A stretch of DNA of 64,000 bases from Hawksworthiomyces lignivorus (taxonomy: Eukaryota > Ascomycota > Sordariomycetes > Ophiostomatales > Ophiostomataceae), in contig NTMA01000021.1 in NCBI GenBank assembly GCA_002917075.1, forward strand, positions 372,001-436,000, written 5' to 3'. Position 1 is the first letter of the stretch. Each line of letters begins with the position of its first letter. Below the pieces are notes generated by a model, which saw only the letters and a list, made by a program, of their open reading frames with translations, was not told where the DNA came from and did not search any database. Shown piece by piece: positions 32,874-44,900 of the stretch. Made by a program: the position numbers and the translations under genes.

Positions 32874-35213
32874 ATGGAGGGACGCGATGCGAGCGATCCC
32901 GACTTCGACGACCAGCGGTTAGTCGAGCTCAGCACCCTGGCAGCTATCTTCCCAGAAATGGTTGTCGATGATCTCGACAGGTTCGCCATGTCTCTGGACG
33001 TCCTGGTAAATCCAGCTAAAGTTGTCACGGTCGCATTTCCTGCCGCGGGTATCGGCGCCCCAGTTACACCCGCCTCAGCTCCGGCAGCTCAAACACAGTA
33101 TCCAGCTAATGGCAATCCCAACGGTGATGCGGCCCTTGACACCCATGAATTAGCATACCTTCCTTCTATACAACTAAAAGTTTCTCTGCCCGACGGATAC
33201 CCAGAAAAACAGCCCCCCAACGTTGTCTTGTCTACTTCGCCGCCGTGGTTGCCAGAAGATATTTTGAAACATTTGACCGATGACTGTCCTCGACTTTGGG
33301 AGGAAGCGGGTCACGGCCTAGTCGTCTTTGATTATATCGACCACATCCAGCAAGCTGCCGAAAATATCTTTGGGCTGGTGGATAGAAATGGATTTCTTGC
33401 TGTGGATACGTTGCACAAAGTGTCTATCTTAGACTACGATGTCAAGGCACGGCGGGCGGCTTTTGATAAAGAAACATTCGACTGTGGTGTTTGTTTAGGT
33501 CTGTTGACATTATGTTACTATGCCATATCACCAGTCTTAGAACTCTGTTGTCATATTAACTATGTGATGGTCTCAGATCCCAAAAAGGGAGCGGTCTGCC
33601 ACCGCATGCAAGATTGCAGCCACGTCTTTTGCGTCAAATGCCTGCAAGATTTTTACAGCAACGCCATTATTGAGGGAGACCTTGCCTCGATCCGGTGCCT
33701 AGAGCCGAGCTGTGCCAAGACGCGCGAGGCAGCTTTGCAAACGGGTAATAAGCATCGCAAGCCGAGACTGATTTCTATTAGCCCTGGAGAGCTTTTACAG
33801 ATCCCTATCGATGAGCCGCTAGTCAAGCGGTACATTGATTTGAAGTACAAGACCGAACTAGAGTCAGACAGAAATACGATTTACTGTCCTCGCGCCTGGT
33901 GCAGCGGAGCTGCCCGTTCCAAGAAGCATAGGAAGCCAGAAGGTTTTACACTCCACGAAAGCAATTTTGAGGAGGTGGATACGGATACAGAGAATGACGA
34001 CGGCGATGACGAGCAGGCCCAGGCTCGGGCAAGGAGGGGAGAGGTTGATAACAACCCGGCAAATGGTGGACTGGATAACACCAAGGCTAAGAAGAAGACA
34101 TCTGCAAATTCAGACGAGCGTCTTTGCATCTGTGAAGATTGCGGTTTTGCTTTCTGCAGCAGGTGTTTCCTGTCGTGGCATGGGGACTTTGTTGTTTGCG
34201 TGCCACGTAGGACGAACGGTGAGTTGACAGATGAGGAGAAAGCATCACTTGAATATCTCGCTCTGCACACAACGCCTTGTCCAACGTGTGCAGCGCCAGC
34301 ACAGAAAACAAAGGGCTGCAACCACATGATTTGCTTCCGGTGTAATACGCACTTTTGCTATCTTTGCTCAGCATGGCTTGACCCCTCGAATCCTTACCGT
34401 CATTTTGGCGTCGCACCAAACGGAAGAAAAACAGCCTGTTTCAACCGACTGTGGGAGCTGCAGTTTGGTGACGAAGGCGAAGAACCCATTCTTGGACACG
34501 ACATAAGGCTTGCGGCAGATGCGGACGATGACTTCGACGTTGACTTTGAAGGAAGCGATGAAGAAGACTCGGATTCTGACAACGGTGGCGATGACGGCGA
34601 CATTGATCGCAACGACGGCCGTCATCATCATGATAACCAAATCAGGCTCCCTTTACCAGCTGCAAGAGAAGGCCCCAGACAAGTTGATGTGGCCCGTGAG
34701 GGACCACTTGTGCTTCGAATCGCCATGGATCGTGCTCCTGCTCCCGCTCCCATGCCCGCCCATGTCCCAGCCCCTCCTATTCCAGCAGCAGTACCAGCAC
34801 GAAACCACATTAATCGCAATGGCCTCAATAATATCGAAGTCTTTGAACGGGGACAGGGAGGTGCCTGGGCAGGACGTTTAGCTCGGGGACGAAGAGGAAG
34901 GGTTCTTATGGCAGCGCCTGCCGGCGGTGGTCGTGGCGGGGCTGCAGGTGATCGGAGAAGAGGAGCGATGGCCGCTCAAAGAGATCGAGCGGAGGTCAGG
35001 AGAGGCGGTCGAGTAAGAGCTGGAGCAGCAAGAAGACCGGTTGGTCGTGAAATGGAAGGTGCCGCTGCAGGACGCGTTGGTGTGGAACTATTGAATGCGG
35101 ACATGGAAGCTTGGGTTAGAAACTTTGTAGAGCTGGCCCTTGAAGATAACGAGGATCAGATGGATTTTGATGATGATGACGGCGATGGAGGCTTCATCCT
35201 GGGATTGGATTAA
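32874..35213 (+). CDS. RWD-RING-IBR-RING (RBR) E3 ubiquitin ligase, RNF14/Itt1-like
   Basis: The frame is open throughout, but family spacing calls for a 78-bp intron at 33499-33576 (donor GTCTGT, acceptor TCTCAG), giving 753 aa. Order: an RWD domain (about 10-190, with SLPDGYPEKQPPNV); RING1 starting at C204 and C207 (FDCGVCL/DPKKGAVCHRM, DCSHVFCVKCLQDFY); an IBR (TIYCPRAWC ... CICEDCGFAFCSRCFLSWHG); and RING2 (PCPTCAAPAQKTKGCNHMIC, CNTHFCYLC). The predicted catalytic cysteine is in KGCNHM, residue 456 spliced. RBR ligases take ubiquitin from E2 onto this cysteine before substrate transfer. RWD plus RBR matches RNF14 and yeast Itt1, linked to translation-associated ubiquitination. The long tail has an acidic run, Pro/Ala repeats and an Arg/Gly-rich block (about 34855-35045), then another acidic end. 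Unspliced, RING1 would gain 26 residues. Confidence 0.9.
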   Translation: MEGRDASDPDFDDQRLVELSTLAAIFPEMVVDDLDRFAMSLDVLVNPAKVVTVAFPAAGIGAPVTPASAPAAQTQYPANGNPNGDAALDTHELAYLPSIQLKVSLPDGYPEKQPPNVVLSTSPPWLPEDILKHLTDDCPRLWEEAGHGLVVFDYIDHIQQAAENIFGLVDRNGFLAVDTLHKVSILDYDVKARRAAFDKETFDCGVCLGLLTLCYYAISPVLELCCHINYVMVSDPKKGAVCHRMQDCSHVFCVKCLQDFYSNAIIEGDLASIRCLEPSCAKTREAALQTGNKHRKPRLISISPGELLQIPIDEPLVKRYIDLKYKTELESDRNTIYCPRAWCSGAARSKKHRKPEGFTLHESNFEEVDTDTENDDGDDEQAQARARRGEVDNNPANGGLDNTKAKKKTSANSDERLCICEDCGFAFCSRCFLSWHGDFVVCVPRRTNGELTDEEKASLEYLALHTTPCPTCAAPAQKTKGCNHMICFRCNTHFCYLCSAWLDPSNPYRHFGVAPNGRKTACFNRLWELQFGDEGEEPILGHDIRLAADADDDFDVDFEGSDEEDSDSDNGGDDGDIDRNDGRHHHDNQIRLPLPAAREGPRQVDVAREGPLVLRIAMDRAPAPAPMPAHVPAPPIPAAVPARNHINRNGLNNIEVFERGQGGAWAGRLARGRRGRVLMAAPAGGGRGGAAGDRRRGAMAAQRDRAEVRRGGRVRAGAARRPVGREMEGAAAGRVGVELLNADMEAWVRNFVELALEDNEDQMDFDDDDGDGGFILGLD

Positions 35214-38200
35214 ACATGATATTTCCACATGTGAACGGGACCATTTCTTTGGCTACATTCTCCTTTTTTTGAGAAGACTTCTTTTGCACCACATTCTGGC
35301 GACGGAGATCTAAACGAGAGAAATACATTCGGTTACCAAAGGGACGAGCCTGTGAAGCATATAGAGAGCATATTTGCCACTAAACATTACCTTTTTCGAA
35401 GGACTTGCTCTCTGTTTCCCTTCCTAACTATGTCTGCTTTCTCGGGCGTTTCCCATTTAGCTGCAGGATGGGAGGATGTGGTCAGCAGGAGAACTTCAAA
35501 GACATTTTTCTTTCCGTTACTGCAGAACTGATGCAGAGAGTGCGTAGCTAGGGTAGATGGACACACAGCAGCGGCTACAAAGCAAGTGGCATTCAACTCA
35601 ACAGAAATCCTACGAGAAGGAAAAGGTCACCAAAATCAGTTCGAGACCAATGAACGTGGTGATTCCAGCCAACTTGATTTTAGACAGTGTTCATTAACTA
35701 TCATTCCTTCTAATACCCAGCAGCTTCTGCCCAACAGACAGCCCCTTCTTTTTTCATGATATTTCTTTGTTCATCACTCCTCGGAGTGACTCTAATACCT
35801 ATTCCCTTTTTTGCCCTCTTACCTAATTGGAAAACATGATACCATCTAGGTGTAAGTCAACGCAAACTCAAGCAGAATCTTGATGCAGCTGGTCGTTATT
35901 ATCTTACGCCTTTTGTCATCAATTTCTCTCGCTATGCCATGCCGTGGGGTTAGTTTCTCTTTCTTTCACCTCCCTATTTCTTCGTCTAGATCCTACTGCG
36001 GAGCTACGGTGGCAAAGCAAAAAGAAGACCAGAAAAGGGGCGAGAAGCAATGGGATGGTAAGAGGAATCTCGAACACGACACTAAAAGACAAGGGGGGAT
36101 AGCTAGCTCTCTCGATTCTGTTGTCCACCTCCCTTGAGAAACAAGGGCCAAGTCCCTCCCTGTCTCATAGGTCACGCCGAACCGACGTTGCAGTTGATCT
36201 CTTGAAAAAATGGAGACAAGGTTAGGAGAGAGAGAGAAAGGAAAGGAGGGGTGGTGGATTCCTGTACACACATGGCCTGCTCTTTTGATATGTATCTTAT
36301 ATCTACCGAAGTATTTTGTCTGTTTAACAGAGCAGTTATTTATTACTAGTTATGGAGGGCTTCGGTCTACAGATGCGATTCCGTACTTGACTGCGCTTAC
36401 ACATTTTCAGGACTCAATCACGGAGTATGGACAAGAGATTTTTTTTTTTTTTTTTTTAAAATGACTGTCGTCTTGCTTGAATATTTTCGACTTGTATCGT
36501 GTTAGGCTTTTGGTTCTTCAGCAGAAGAAACATATTTCAGGACCATGGCGAGCTCATCAGGCCGCCTTTTGTTCGCCGCATCGGGCTGTTCTCTTCACTA
36601 TCGAAACAGAAAAAATCTAGTATTCTGCAATTTTGTTTCCAGCAATTTTGCATTTACTTCCTTGCAACCATTAGCTCATATATGTCTTATGATATTCAGA
36701 GATATACCTCCAGCAAAATCCCAAACAGGATAGCCATGGTGCGCTTTTTTGGTGAAACAGGCTCCTCTGTTTTTTTTTTTGTTCCATTTGAAAAAATGTA
36801 CTACGTTTTCCAAGACTGAAGGGGGTTGGTTGACGGAGAGGGCTCTAGGCTAAGAAAAGTCAATTATGTTAAGTCAAACTTTTTCGAGTGCCTTCATATG
36901 TGACTTGAAGGAAATAGAGTAGATCGACTCCATGATACTAGCAGTACTGCACACATCCGCAACAGAACTACGTAGTAATTTGCTCATATTTTAGGTGATC
37001 GGTGTGCGGTACGATACAGAATTTTTCAAATTCTCACCATACAGACAAGTTTTGCTCTTTGCCATGTCCTGTCTAGTTGAAGATCATATCGCGCTGAAGT
37101 TACTACGCACAAAGAAGAGCAGGATAGCTAAAATATGAGCACTGAGACCAAGAATCTTTTTGCTTGTTACTACTGTTGCTAAGTGGATTGTTGATCTCAG
37201 CTGTGGCGAGCAGTGTCCGTCCTTTGTCGAGGCAACAGCCATGGGAAGAAATTTTATTTCATTTTTTGGTGGTCTTCTTTTGGCGTGTGGGGCCGTAAGA
37301 CGAGTAGATTTCCTTTTCTTATAGTGAACACCAAGATATGGAGGATATGAACTGGTGGCCTCTTGCAGACGGCGACCTCGAGAAGGGAGGCGATCCTAGG
37401 TTTTGTCGATGTACGTAGCCTTTGCCACCAGCATCAGGGATATCATGTCTCTGGCCGCAGAAATCACAGCACACAATTCGACAAGACGCTGTATCATTTA
37501 TATACAACGTCGCACCACTTTAGCAACGTCTTCGGATAGGCTGTCCCGCCACCTTGGACCATCACTTTTCAAATATTCCATCATACATGCCAATGTTCTT
37601 GCAAAATTCGCGTACAATCAACTAGCTTAGACAATCTCCTTATCTGCGACAAAAAGCGAGGTGTCGTACAATATGCCTTGCCCTTAGAAATTCTCCGGGT
37701 TGTTCTTGTATATTTTTAATTTGCTTTATTTCAATATTTCCTCGCTATTTTTGTAGTATATCTCATCTCCGTCCTCTTCATCTCCGCCTTCGAAGGATCC
37801 TACGTTGTGATGTAATTCGAGGCGACCGGGTTTTCCACGCAACATCCCTAGGACTAAACTAATATTGATTTGCTCGACCTACCGATATTTACAGCAATAA
37901 TAGGCTATAATACACCTATTAAAATACGAAATGCATATTATGAAGATGATGTTAAGCATATGGAGTACGTTTCGTTTAATCAGAGAGATATCTAATTTTC
38001 ACTAATACTTCTCGACCCACTACCAAGCCAACAATGGCTGCCGTTGGGTGCACTATCCATTCCAGAACATGGGGAAGGCATTGCTGCGGAGAAATTGTAA
38101 TGGCTGTGAAAGGAGAATGGAGCTGACGAGGCTAAAATATTGAGAGCCTGGTTTATAGGCGCTGAATTACCTTCGAAGAAGTGCATAAGCAGAACGTATT

Positions 38201-41200
38201 CGAGTTCTGGCGTCGTCCCTTTCTTGTTGTGGAAGTCCCTAGAACTCCAAACTAAGGTCTCAGGCTTTATTATATCACGTTTTTTTGCGACTGCCTTTTC
38301 CCTTCTTTCTTATGTTGCAAGTTTGGTGGATCATCATGGGCAGGAGTGACTGTTTTGGTGTAGGACTACGATTGTTTAAGCAAGCACAATTGCATCTTGG
38401 CTTGTGCGTAGACACAACTTTGTTTTCTGGGGCGTGCATTGTTGGTTGGCCAATCACTCACAAGAGCGGATGTGGCACTTGTATCTGCCGTACATACGTA
38501 CAGTACAGGCTTCGCACGACCATATCAGAAAATTCTCCGTTTGGTCCGAAGCTGTTACCACGAAAATTCGCCTTAACGCGTACATACATATACATAGGTG
38601 GCAGGCTTAGAATACAGTCAAGACAAGGGGACAAGCAAGCATTAGCACTGATTCCAGACCTAAAGAAGCGGAAGAAATTAAGGGCAAGAAAGAATAAAAT
38701 CCGCAGTGAAATCCCAGAACAAATGGAAACGGACGATGGCGAAGCTCGCGAACATTCGAATCGGCCCTTCCAGCCTCGAAAATTGAGCGCATATGCCAAC
38801 TAGAGGAGAAAGGGGTGTGAGGCAGGGAACTTTTCTGATACTGGGACTACGGAAAGAGATGTGAAGCGGGAAGCGGTAGGCAGTAAAAGGAGAGTCTGCA
38901 GTTGAAGGTACAATAAGAACTAGGATGTTCCCCCAAACCCCCAAGCCGGAAGCCAGAAAAGTAAACCAGCTCCGTAGCTGTAGCCAATCAGAGAAGATGT
39001 TGGATAGAAACGAAAATGGTATCAAAAGAAGACAGGGGTGTTGTAAGCAGGTCGCTAAACGGTATGTACTACGCTAATGTAGGCGAAGTTTGTATACGGC
39101 AAACGTATTCAATGTATAATACTGAAAAGTACAATGTTTAGGTGGCAAGGGGTTGGAATTTTAACTCGTGTGGATTAGGAGGGGAGCAATATAATACTGT
39201 CTTCTTAACGAAGTACGGAGTATGGTGCGTCTACTCTTAATTCTTTGCACTTTTTACTTGGTACGAGAGGTTTATATTCGATATAGTGCGGTGGAGTGCG
39301 ACCTCCAGCATAAAAATACGTGTATGCGTGTGCCCAGAGTAGAGGCGCAAGGCGAAGGTCACCACGATTAGAAAGAGGTTCGTCTCAAGATATGCTTGCC
39401 CAAAGAATATATGTGATGAGCTATAAAAAGAAAAGACAACCTGTAGCGAGGCAGGGGTTTCTTCCTCCAACATATGTGAGACCGTTTGTCAGAGACAACT
39501 TGGAGCACATTCCGCAATATCCTGGAAAGCGAAAGAGGCTCTGACCAAGCCTGATGGGGACATAAGAATCAACAGGGCTGCGAAACATGAACACTAGGCT
39601 TGTACTATTTTTCTGTCTGCGCTCATGAGCGTACTCGCAAACGCAGAAACCATCGCATACGACTCGTAGTCTGAACAAGCAAGATTTACTCCATGTCAGG
39701 AGGGCTTAGACGAAATTTCAGAACGAGAAATATCCACCTGAGGCCGGTGATGAACAACTTTATTCTAGCGTTCTCAATCGATTTCGCATAATCCTATCAC
39801 AAAAATAAAATTTGGGGGGGGGGGGGGGGGGGTAAAGGGGTGTGTAGCAAGAAGAAAAAAAGGGTAGACTGGGATACCTGTATACATGGACTCCGTGCGT
39901 AACGAGTTCGGTATGTACACAAGTAGTACGTCTTGATCGTATTAGTGCTGTAGTATACTTCGTGGAGAACAGCCGAGGAAGGCCCCCCTTCCCCCCTTCC
40001 TTCAGCTTGGTTCGGGATCAGGCATGCCCTAGCGGCTGTGCGATCTGATGGAGAACTCACTGAGGCGGTTTCTTGCGGTAGTATATGCTTTTGGAAGGTG
40101 CTTGGCTCAGTATGTACGTGTACTCGCAGCTGCAAACAAAGAAGCGAAGGTGCCAACCAGCCTGGCGTCGTTGGTCGTTCTCGAGAAGCCACTACTGACC
40201 GGTGCATGCCGGCTGCCGTCGCAACATTTTGAAAGGAAACTAAGAAGAGAGATGACGCTGGAGACATTGGGAAAGGAGGGATAGAGGGCAGTGCTTGACA
40301 AGATCTGGGTACCCGTACAAACGAGATCCTGACTTGTGAGCTCTCCTGTTGCTTAGCAGCACAACCCATGCATGGCTGTTGGTTCCCAGGAGTCAGCTCC
40401 CTTCGCGATGCAACCACGGCGATAGAAAAAAGCTTTTGCCCTTCTGGACTCGTCGACGTAACCGGCAATGTCCGATTCTACCTTAAGTTCTGAAAAGTTT
40501 TTTTTTTTTTTTTTTTTGGAGCAAGGTACGATCAATTGTTTGCAACCTATGACAAAAGCCAGCGAAAAGCTATCCGCCGGCAAGACGGCGATGAATATTA
40601 TTCTCCTATACGTATCTTTCATTGGCGCCAATGGGGCCAATCCTCCTCTCCTTCTGCCTCTTGCTGCATCACAGCCAGTAGGTAGACGCATAAACTATGT
40701 TATAGATTTCTTTCTTTTTTTGGTCTATAGCTGCTCGACAAGAAAACGGAAAGGAGAACGACCCGGGGCCTGGCATTACGAAAGGCGTGTGCGAGGGTGC
40801 GTTCAGCGCTCCTGCAGCTCAGTACGCCAGCTCGCTGTTGATGGTGCCCCGCTGGTAACGGTACGGTGGTAAATAATGGGTCGTCTACCACAAGCACTGG
40901 AAGTTGGCACACATCTAAAGACAGGGGTTGGTGGCAACGCGCGGGTGACGAGAACTTGAAAGGCAGGCGAAAATAGGTGCCACGAGTAAGCGTTTTCGTA
41001 GTCGTTATTCAAGTCCTTTGTACGAATGTCCAAAAGCATACATTCTATGATAAGTGTGATCGTGAGCCAGCACTTTGCGTCCAGATGGAAGGTCGGTGTG
41101 GGTTCTCCAGCGCCGACAATGGGCGGCGCGACGGCCCTTCTTTTCGTTCTGATTAACCCGGCCAGCGCGGTCAATATTGTCGGCGGTCCATCTTCGATGA

Positions 41201-41999
41201 AACGAACATCGAAGCTGACAGTAGTCGTAGTGCAACACTGCTGCTACGATATGTGGATGCAGAAAAAATGAGGCAGGATGAGTAAATTTTCTCTTGAGAT
41301 TACGGATCATTACTACTTGCAATGTCGCATTTGTGCAACGAAAAAATTTACTCCAATTGAGAAAACGCTCTTGGAGGGCAATGCATATTTTAGATGCCTT
41401 CATCAACATCATCGAAAAAGGCAGAAACCGTCAAACTGCATCGACGCATTCCTCAACGAAGATGCTCCTTTACTCAGGCCTTTCGTTCTTTGTGCACATC
41501 CTCCCACGCGGCCCAAGCCGTTCATTCGTCCAGTCCTCTCCTTTCATGTTTGCGTTCCCTGTAAGGTTGGAATAGCGGGTACGGGAATTTGCCTCTGCCC
41601 TATTGTTTCTCCCCTTTTACCTTTTTCTTTGCTTTTTTTTTTTTCTTTTTTTCCTTTTTTTTATGTTCGTTTTCATCTTCGCGAAGTATGCAGCAATTTG
41701 CAAGGTTTACTAATTGGATTGTACCTTGATGTATGCATGCTAATCTTCTTGCTGCAGGTATACAAGCGGTTACATTTAAAAAGTACCCATATGTAATGAT
41801 TACGCACAATCAACAGAGATCTTTTCTCTTCGATCGACCTTGCTAATTCGCAACTGCAGCTGAAAAGAAACACACTAGAAAACCGCGCTATTCACCCCCA
41901 TTCAGAATCACAGCAGCCAAATGGTACAAGAAAGTACCTAACCGAACACAACTATTTTACTAGCTTATAATGTATCTCTTCTGTACTGTAAACTGACTG
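35214..41999. other. Gene-poor tract, part 1: no supported gene
   Basis: No frame here carries a recognisable domain. The two longest (172 codons at 38285-38803 plus, 223 codons at 39797-40468 minus) look non-coding, and the second reads through a homopolymer. Content noted: a T run at about 36440, a TACGGAGTA copy at 39214, a 19-G run at 39814-39832, a T run near 40499, and a long pyrimidine tract at about 41590-41665. Composition is mixed rather than strongly A/T-rich. Confidence 0.5.
39814..39832 (+). repeat. Poly(G) run, 19 bp
   Basis: An uninterrupted run of 19 guanines, followed by TAAAGGGG. Such runs can form quadruplexes and are prone to length errors. It lies in the gene-free region, and no neighbouring feature explains it. 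Confidence 0.85.
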
Positions 42000-44900
42000 A
42001 CCAGTCATTGCACATCTCGCCGTCAAAGATATGCTGTAAACCATGCGTGTCAACCCCCTGCCCAGTCCCAGCGTGCTCCCTAAGCAGATCGCTCGCTCAT
42101 CGCCAAGTGGGTGCCCTCGTCAATCGTGTTCATTGTTAGTGTGCGCACACGACAGATACCAGATACCCACTAGTGGGTGAATTGTAACGAACTGAGATAT
42201 CTCTTTACCGCACTTGCCCTACATTCGGTGAACGGGAGGTTTCTAGATAGTAACCCTCTGGCGTATGCCGTTTTAAGATTCACAGTACTTTCGAACGTGT
42301 TGTTATTAGCGCCTGGCTGCCTCTTTTTCTTTGTTGATCTCTACCTTCTCAAATTCCCCCGCCTTCAGAATGACTACGAGTTTGGAGCAAACGTACGCAC
42401 GCAGTACGAGCAGGTATGGGGCACGTTGTTACTGAGCAGTTGGCATTGTGAAGTGGGCGGAGACGTTGTGTGGATATGAAAGAAGGGGAGCTTTTTAGCA
42501 CAAAGAACAAGATGGCAAAACCAAATGAGAGTCGGGGCGTGAGTTGCAGAGTAGATTGGGAGAGCAAACTAAGTCTAAAGGGTTACATTGCTCGCCTGCG
42601 CGGCTGAAAAGTGCTCCTTCTTTTCTTCCCTGTCCAGGTATGCTTTTCTTGCAAAAAGCGTCGTCCTTCTGATACACATCGAAACAAAAATTTAATTACA
42701 CACATGGGTTCAGACAGGCAAGTCCTTGAGGACTCAAAGCCGATCAGCTTTAATGAATGGAAGGCAGGGATTCACAGAAATTTTCAAGTAAAAGATCTCA
42801 CATTCATCGCAAAAACCACGCGGTGACGAGAACCCAAATATAATATTAAATCTAAGATACAACGCAATCTCTTTTCTTTTTGTTTTGTTTTATTTTATTT
42901 GTTAAGCCGATGTCCAGCAAACCTTATGCAGTTGTAAGATGTCGGGACTGGATGGGTTACACTCGTGAGCTATACGGTTTTTTTCCCTAGTCCCGACAAT
43001 TTGGAGACGAAACGGCGGCTGAGCAGCACCTAGTTGTTACGGAAGAAGCGAGGCTATCAAGACGGGGTGGTTGTCCATTGCGAAATTGGAAAGACGCCGC
43101 CAGTACGAAGTACATTGGTCACTTCGTTCCAAAATACGCACGTCTCTCAATAAACGGAATGACTAAAACAACACCAAAAAAGGAATAAAAAACTAAGGGC
43201 AACGGAAAACCACTGTACGTACCCGGACGACGGGAATTGAGCTGTTTTCTCTCTAAGCAGAAAGCATGGCAGCGTATCGTCATTCACTGTTTACTTGTCA
43301 TGCCGTCCAGGGCAGGAGCCGAGACTGGAACAGAAACAAAGGGTGAAGGAAAGAAAATGAAAGAGGATAGTGAGACAGCAAAGTTCATCAAACAAAAGAT
43401 TAACTCGTGTCTCACTTGTCCTTTCTTTGCTTCTCTGCAGGTAATACTTTGTAAGTTTGGTGGAACTTTCAGTATTCGTATCACTCACCGAGGATCAGAA
43501 GGTGGGGTGGAGAGGACTCGAAGTAATACACGTATGTTCAAACACGAAGAATGAGACTTTTGGCAGACGAAAGAATAAACGATCTTCGAAGGCGAATCGG
43601 GATGATGAGAGACACGGCTCTCTGTTGCAGGGCTCTTTTCTTTCTTTTTTCTCAGTTACCAAAAGTGAACTCGACAAGACCTCTCCCGGTCGATGAGACA
43701 TTACCACTTCCTACATAGGGATTAGTAGGATTCCGAAGCCGAACACTTTGACGTAGCAGGAAAAGCTGCTATCAAGGCTGACGCCTTGTTATTTTCTTCT
43801 GCGACCCTGTCCCTTTGCCCCAAAACGGCAAACGGTCTGTCCGGGGTTCGCTGTTTTGACCACTAGCAGACCCATGCACAGCAGGTGTTAGATGCATGGA
43901 TTATTACTATCTCGTAAATTATACTCCTCGTAATATATCCTGGTTGTTTGCAGGCTACATTTGTGCCTTGCTTTTCTTTTTTTTTTTTATATTCTAGGAA
44001 AGCTTGTGTTTACTCTATTTCAGTTACATGTGAATGGCATTATAGCCTTCTAAGCGCCACGAAATCTCATTTTTACACGGAGCGTGAGCTGTGCAGTGAG
44101 CACAAATTGCCTTTTTATTTAAAAGCTACTACATAGTTTGCTACTGAATAAGATAGTAGCGGCTGCACATGCCGGTTTTTCTTGTCTTTCTCTGCAAGAG
44201 CTGTACAAGTAAAAATCTATGAATGATCTGGATGTGCAAGTGTTCTTGTCTAATTTGTGACTGGCTCTCTCCCCAGGTTTGGTGAATCTGTACATCAGAA
44301 AACCAAGGTCTCTTAGGGTGGTGCTGGGCGAACTGCCATTGGGCGACTGTCTCAAGTTGCGCCAATGCGGTTTGAACCCCTCTTCGCACAGGCAAACTTT
44401 AGTAAAATGCTTCTTTTTATACTTTCTTTTGACATTTACCTGTTTTGATTATTCCGCTGTGTTAATACCCGGGATTTTGATTAAAACCAAAAAATTTCAT
44501 CCTCGTATATATTTCTGGTTCTGCCCAGTCAGCCAGACAGAGCCCTGTCTTCTCCCTCTTCCGCGACAATCTCATTTGCGGGGAGCGGGACGCAGAGGCG
44601 GGAAATAATTAAAAAAAAGTCCAGAGAGCACAGGACAGGCAGGAAAGGGCTAACCCAAGCGCCAAATAGAAGTTTGTTCTCATCCCGTATTTACTCGTGG
44701 GTGCGGTGCAAATCGAGAACCATGGTTCAGGTTCTCTTAGGTTCGCTGCCAGCTTTTATTATGCCCGTTCTTTGGGATGCTTAGCACATTTAGCGCTCCC
44801 ACCCAGTCCACCGGTGTCGAGAATGCAAATGAATACTGAGGCTGTGGTACTAGGATTCTCATAATGCAAAGGCTTTTTGAGCTGCAATTACTGACTAGCA

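Noticed and set aside
18609..35213. A biosynthetic or defence gene cluster formed by the regulator, membrane protein and ubiquitin ligase
   Set aside because: No backbone or tailoring enzymes are present; genes are widely spaced, on both strands, and belong to unrelated housekeeping processes.
38285..38803. 172-codon plus-strand frame in the gene-poor tract
   Set aside because: No recognisable family, a strongly basic low-complexity end and no coding-like context; treated as chance.
39797..40468. 223-codon minus-strand frame, the longest in the gene-free tract
   Set aside because: Its C-terminus is the translation of the 19-bp G run (poly-Pro) and the rest lacks any motif.
44365..44395. tRNA-like GGGGTTCAAACC on the minus strand
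   Set aside because: Stem bases do not pair and no cloverleaf is possible with the flanks.
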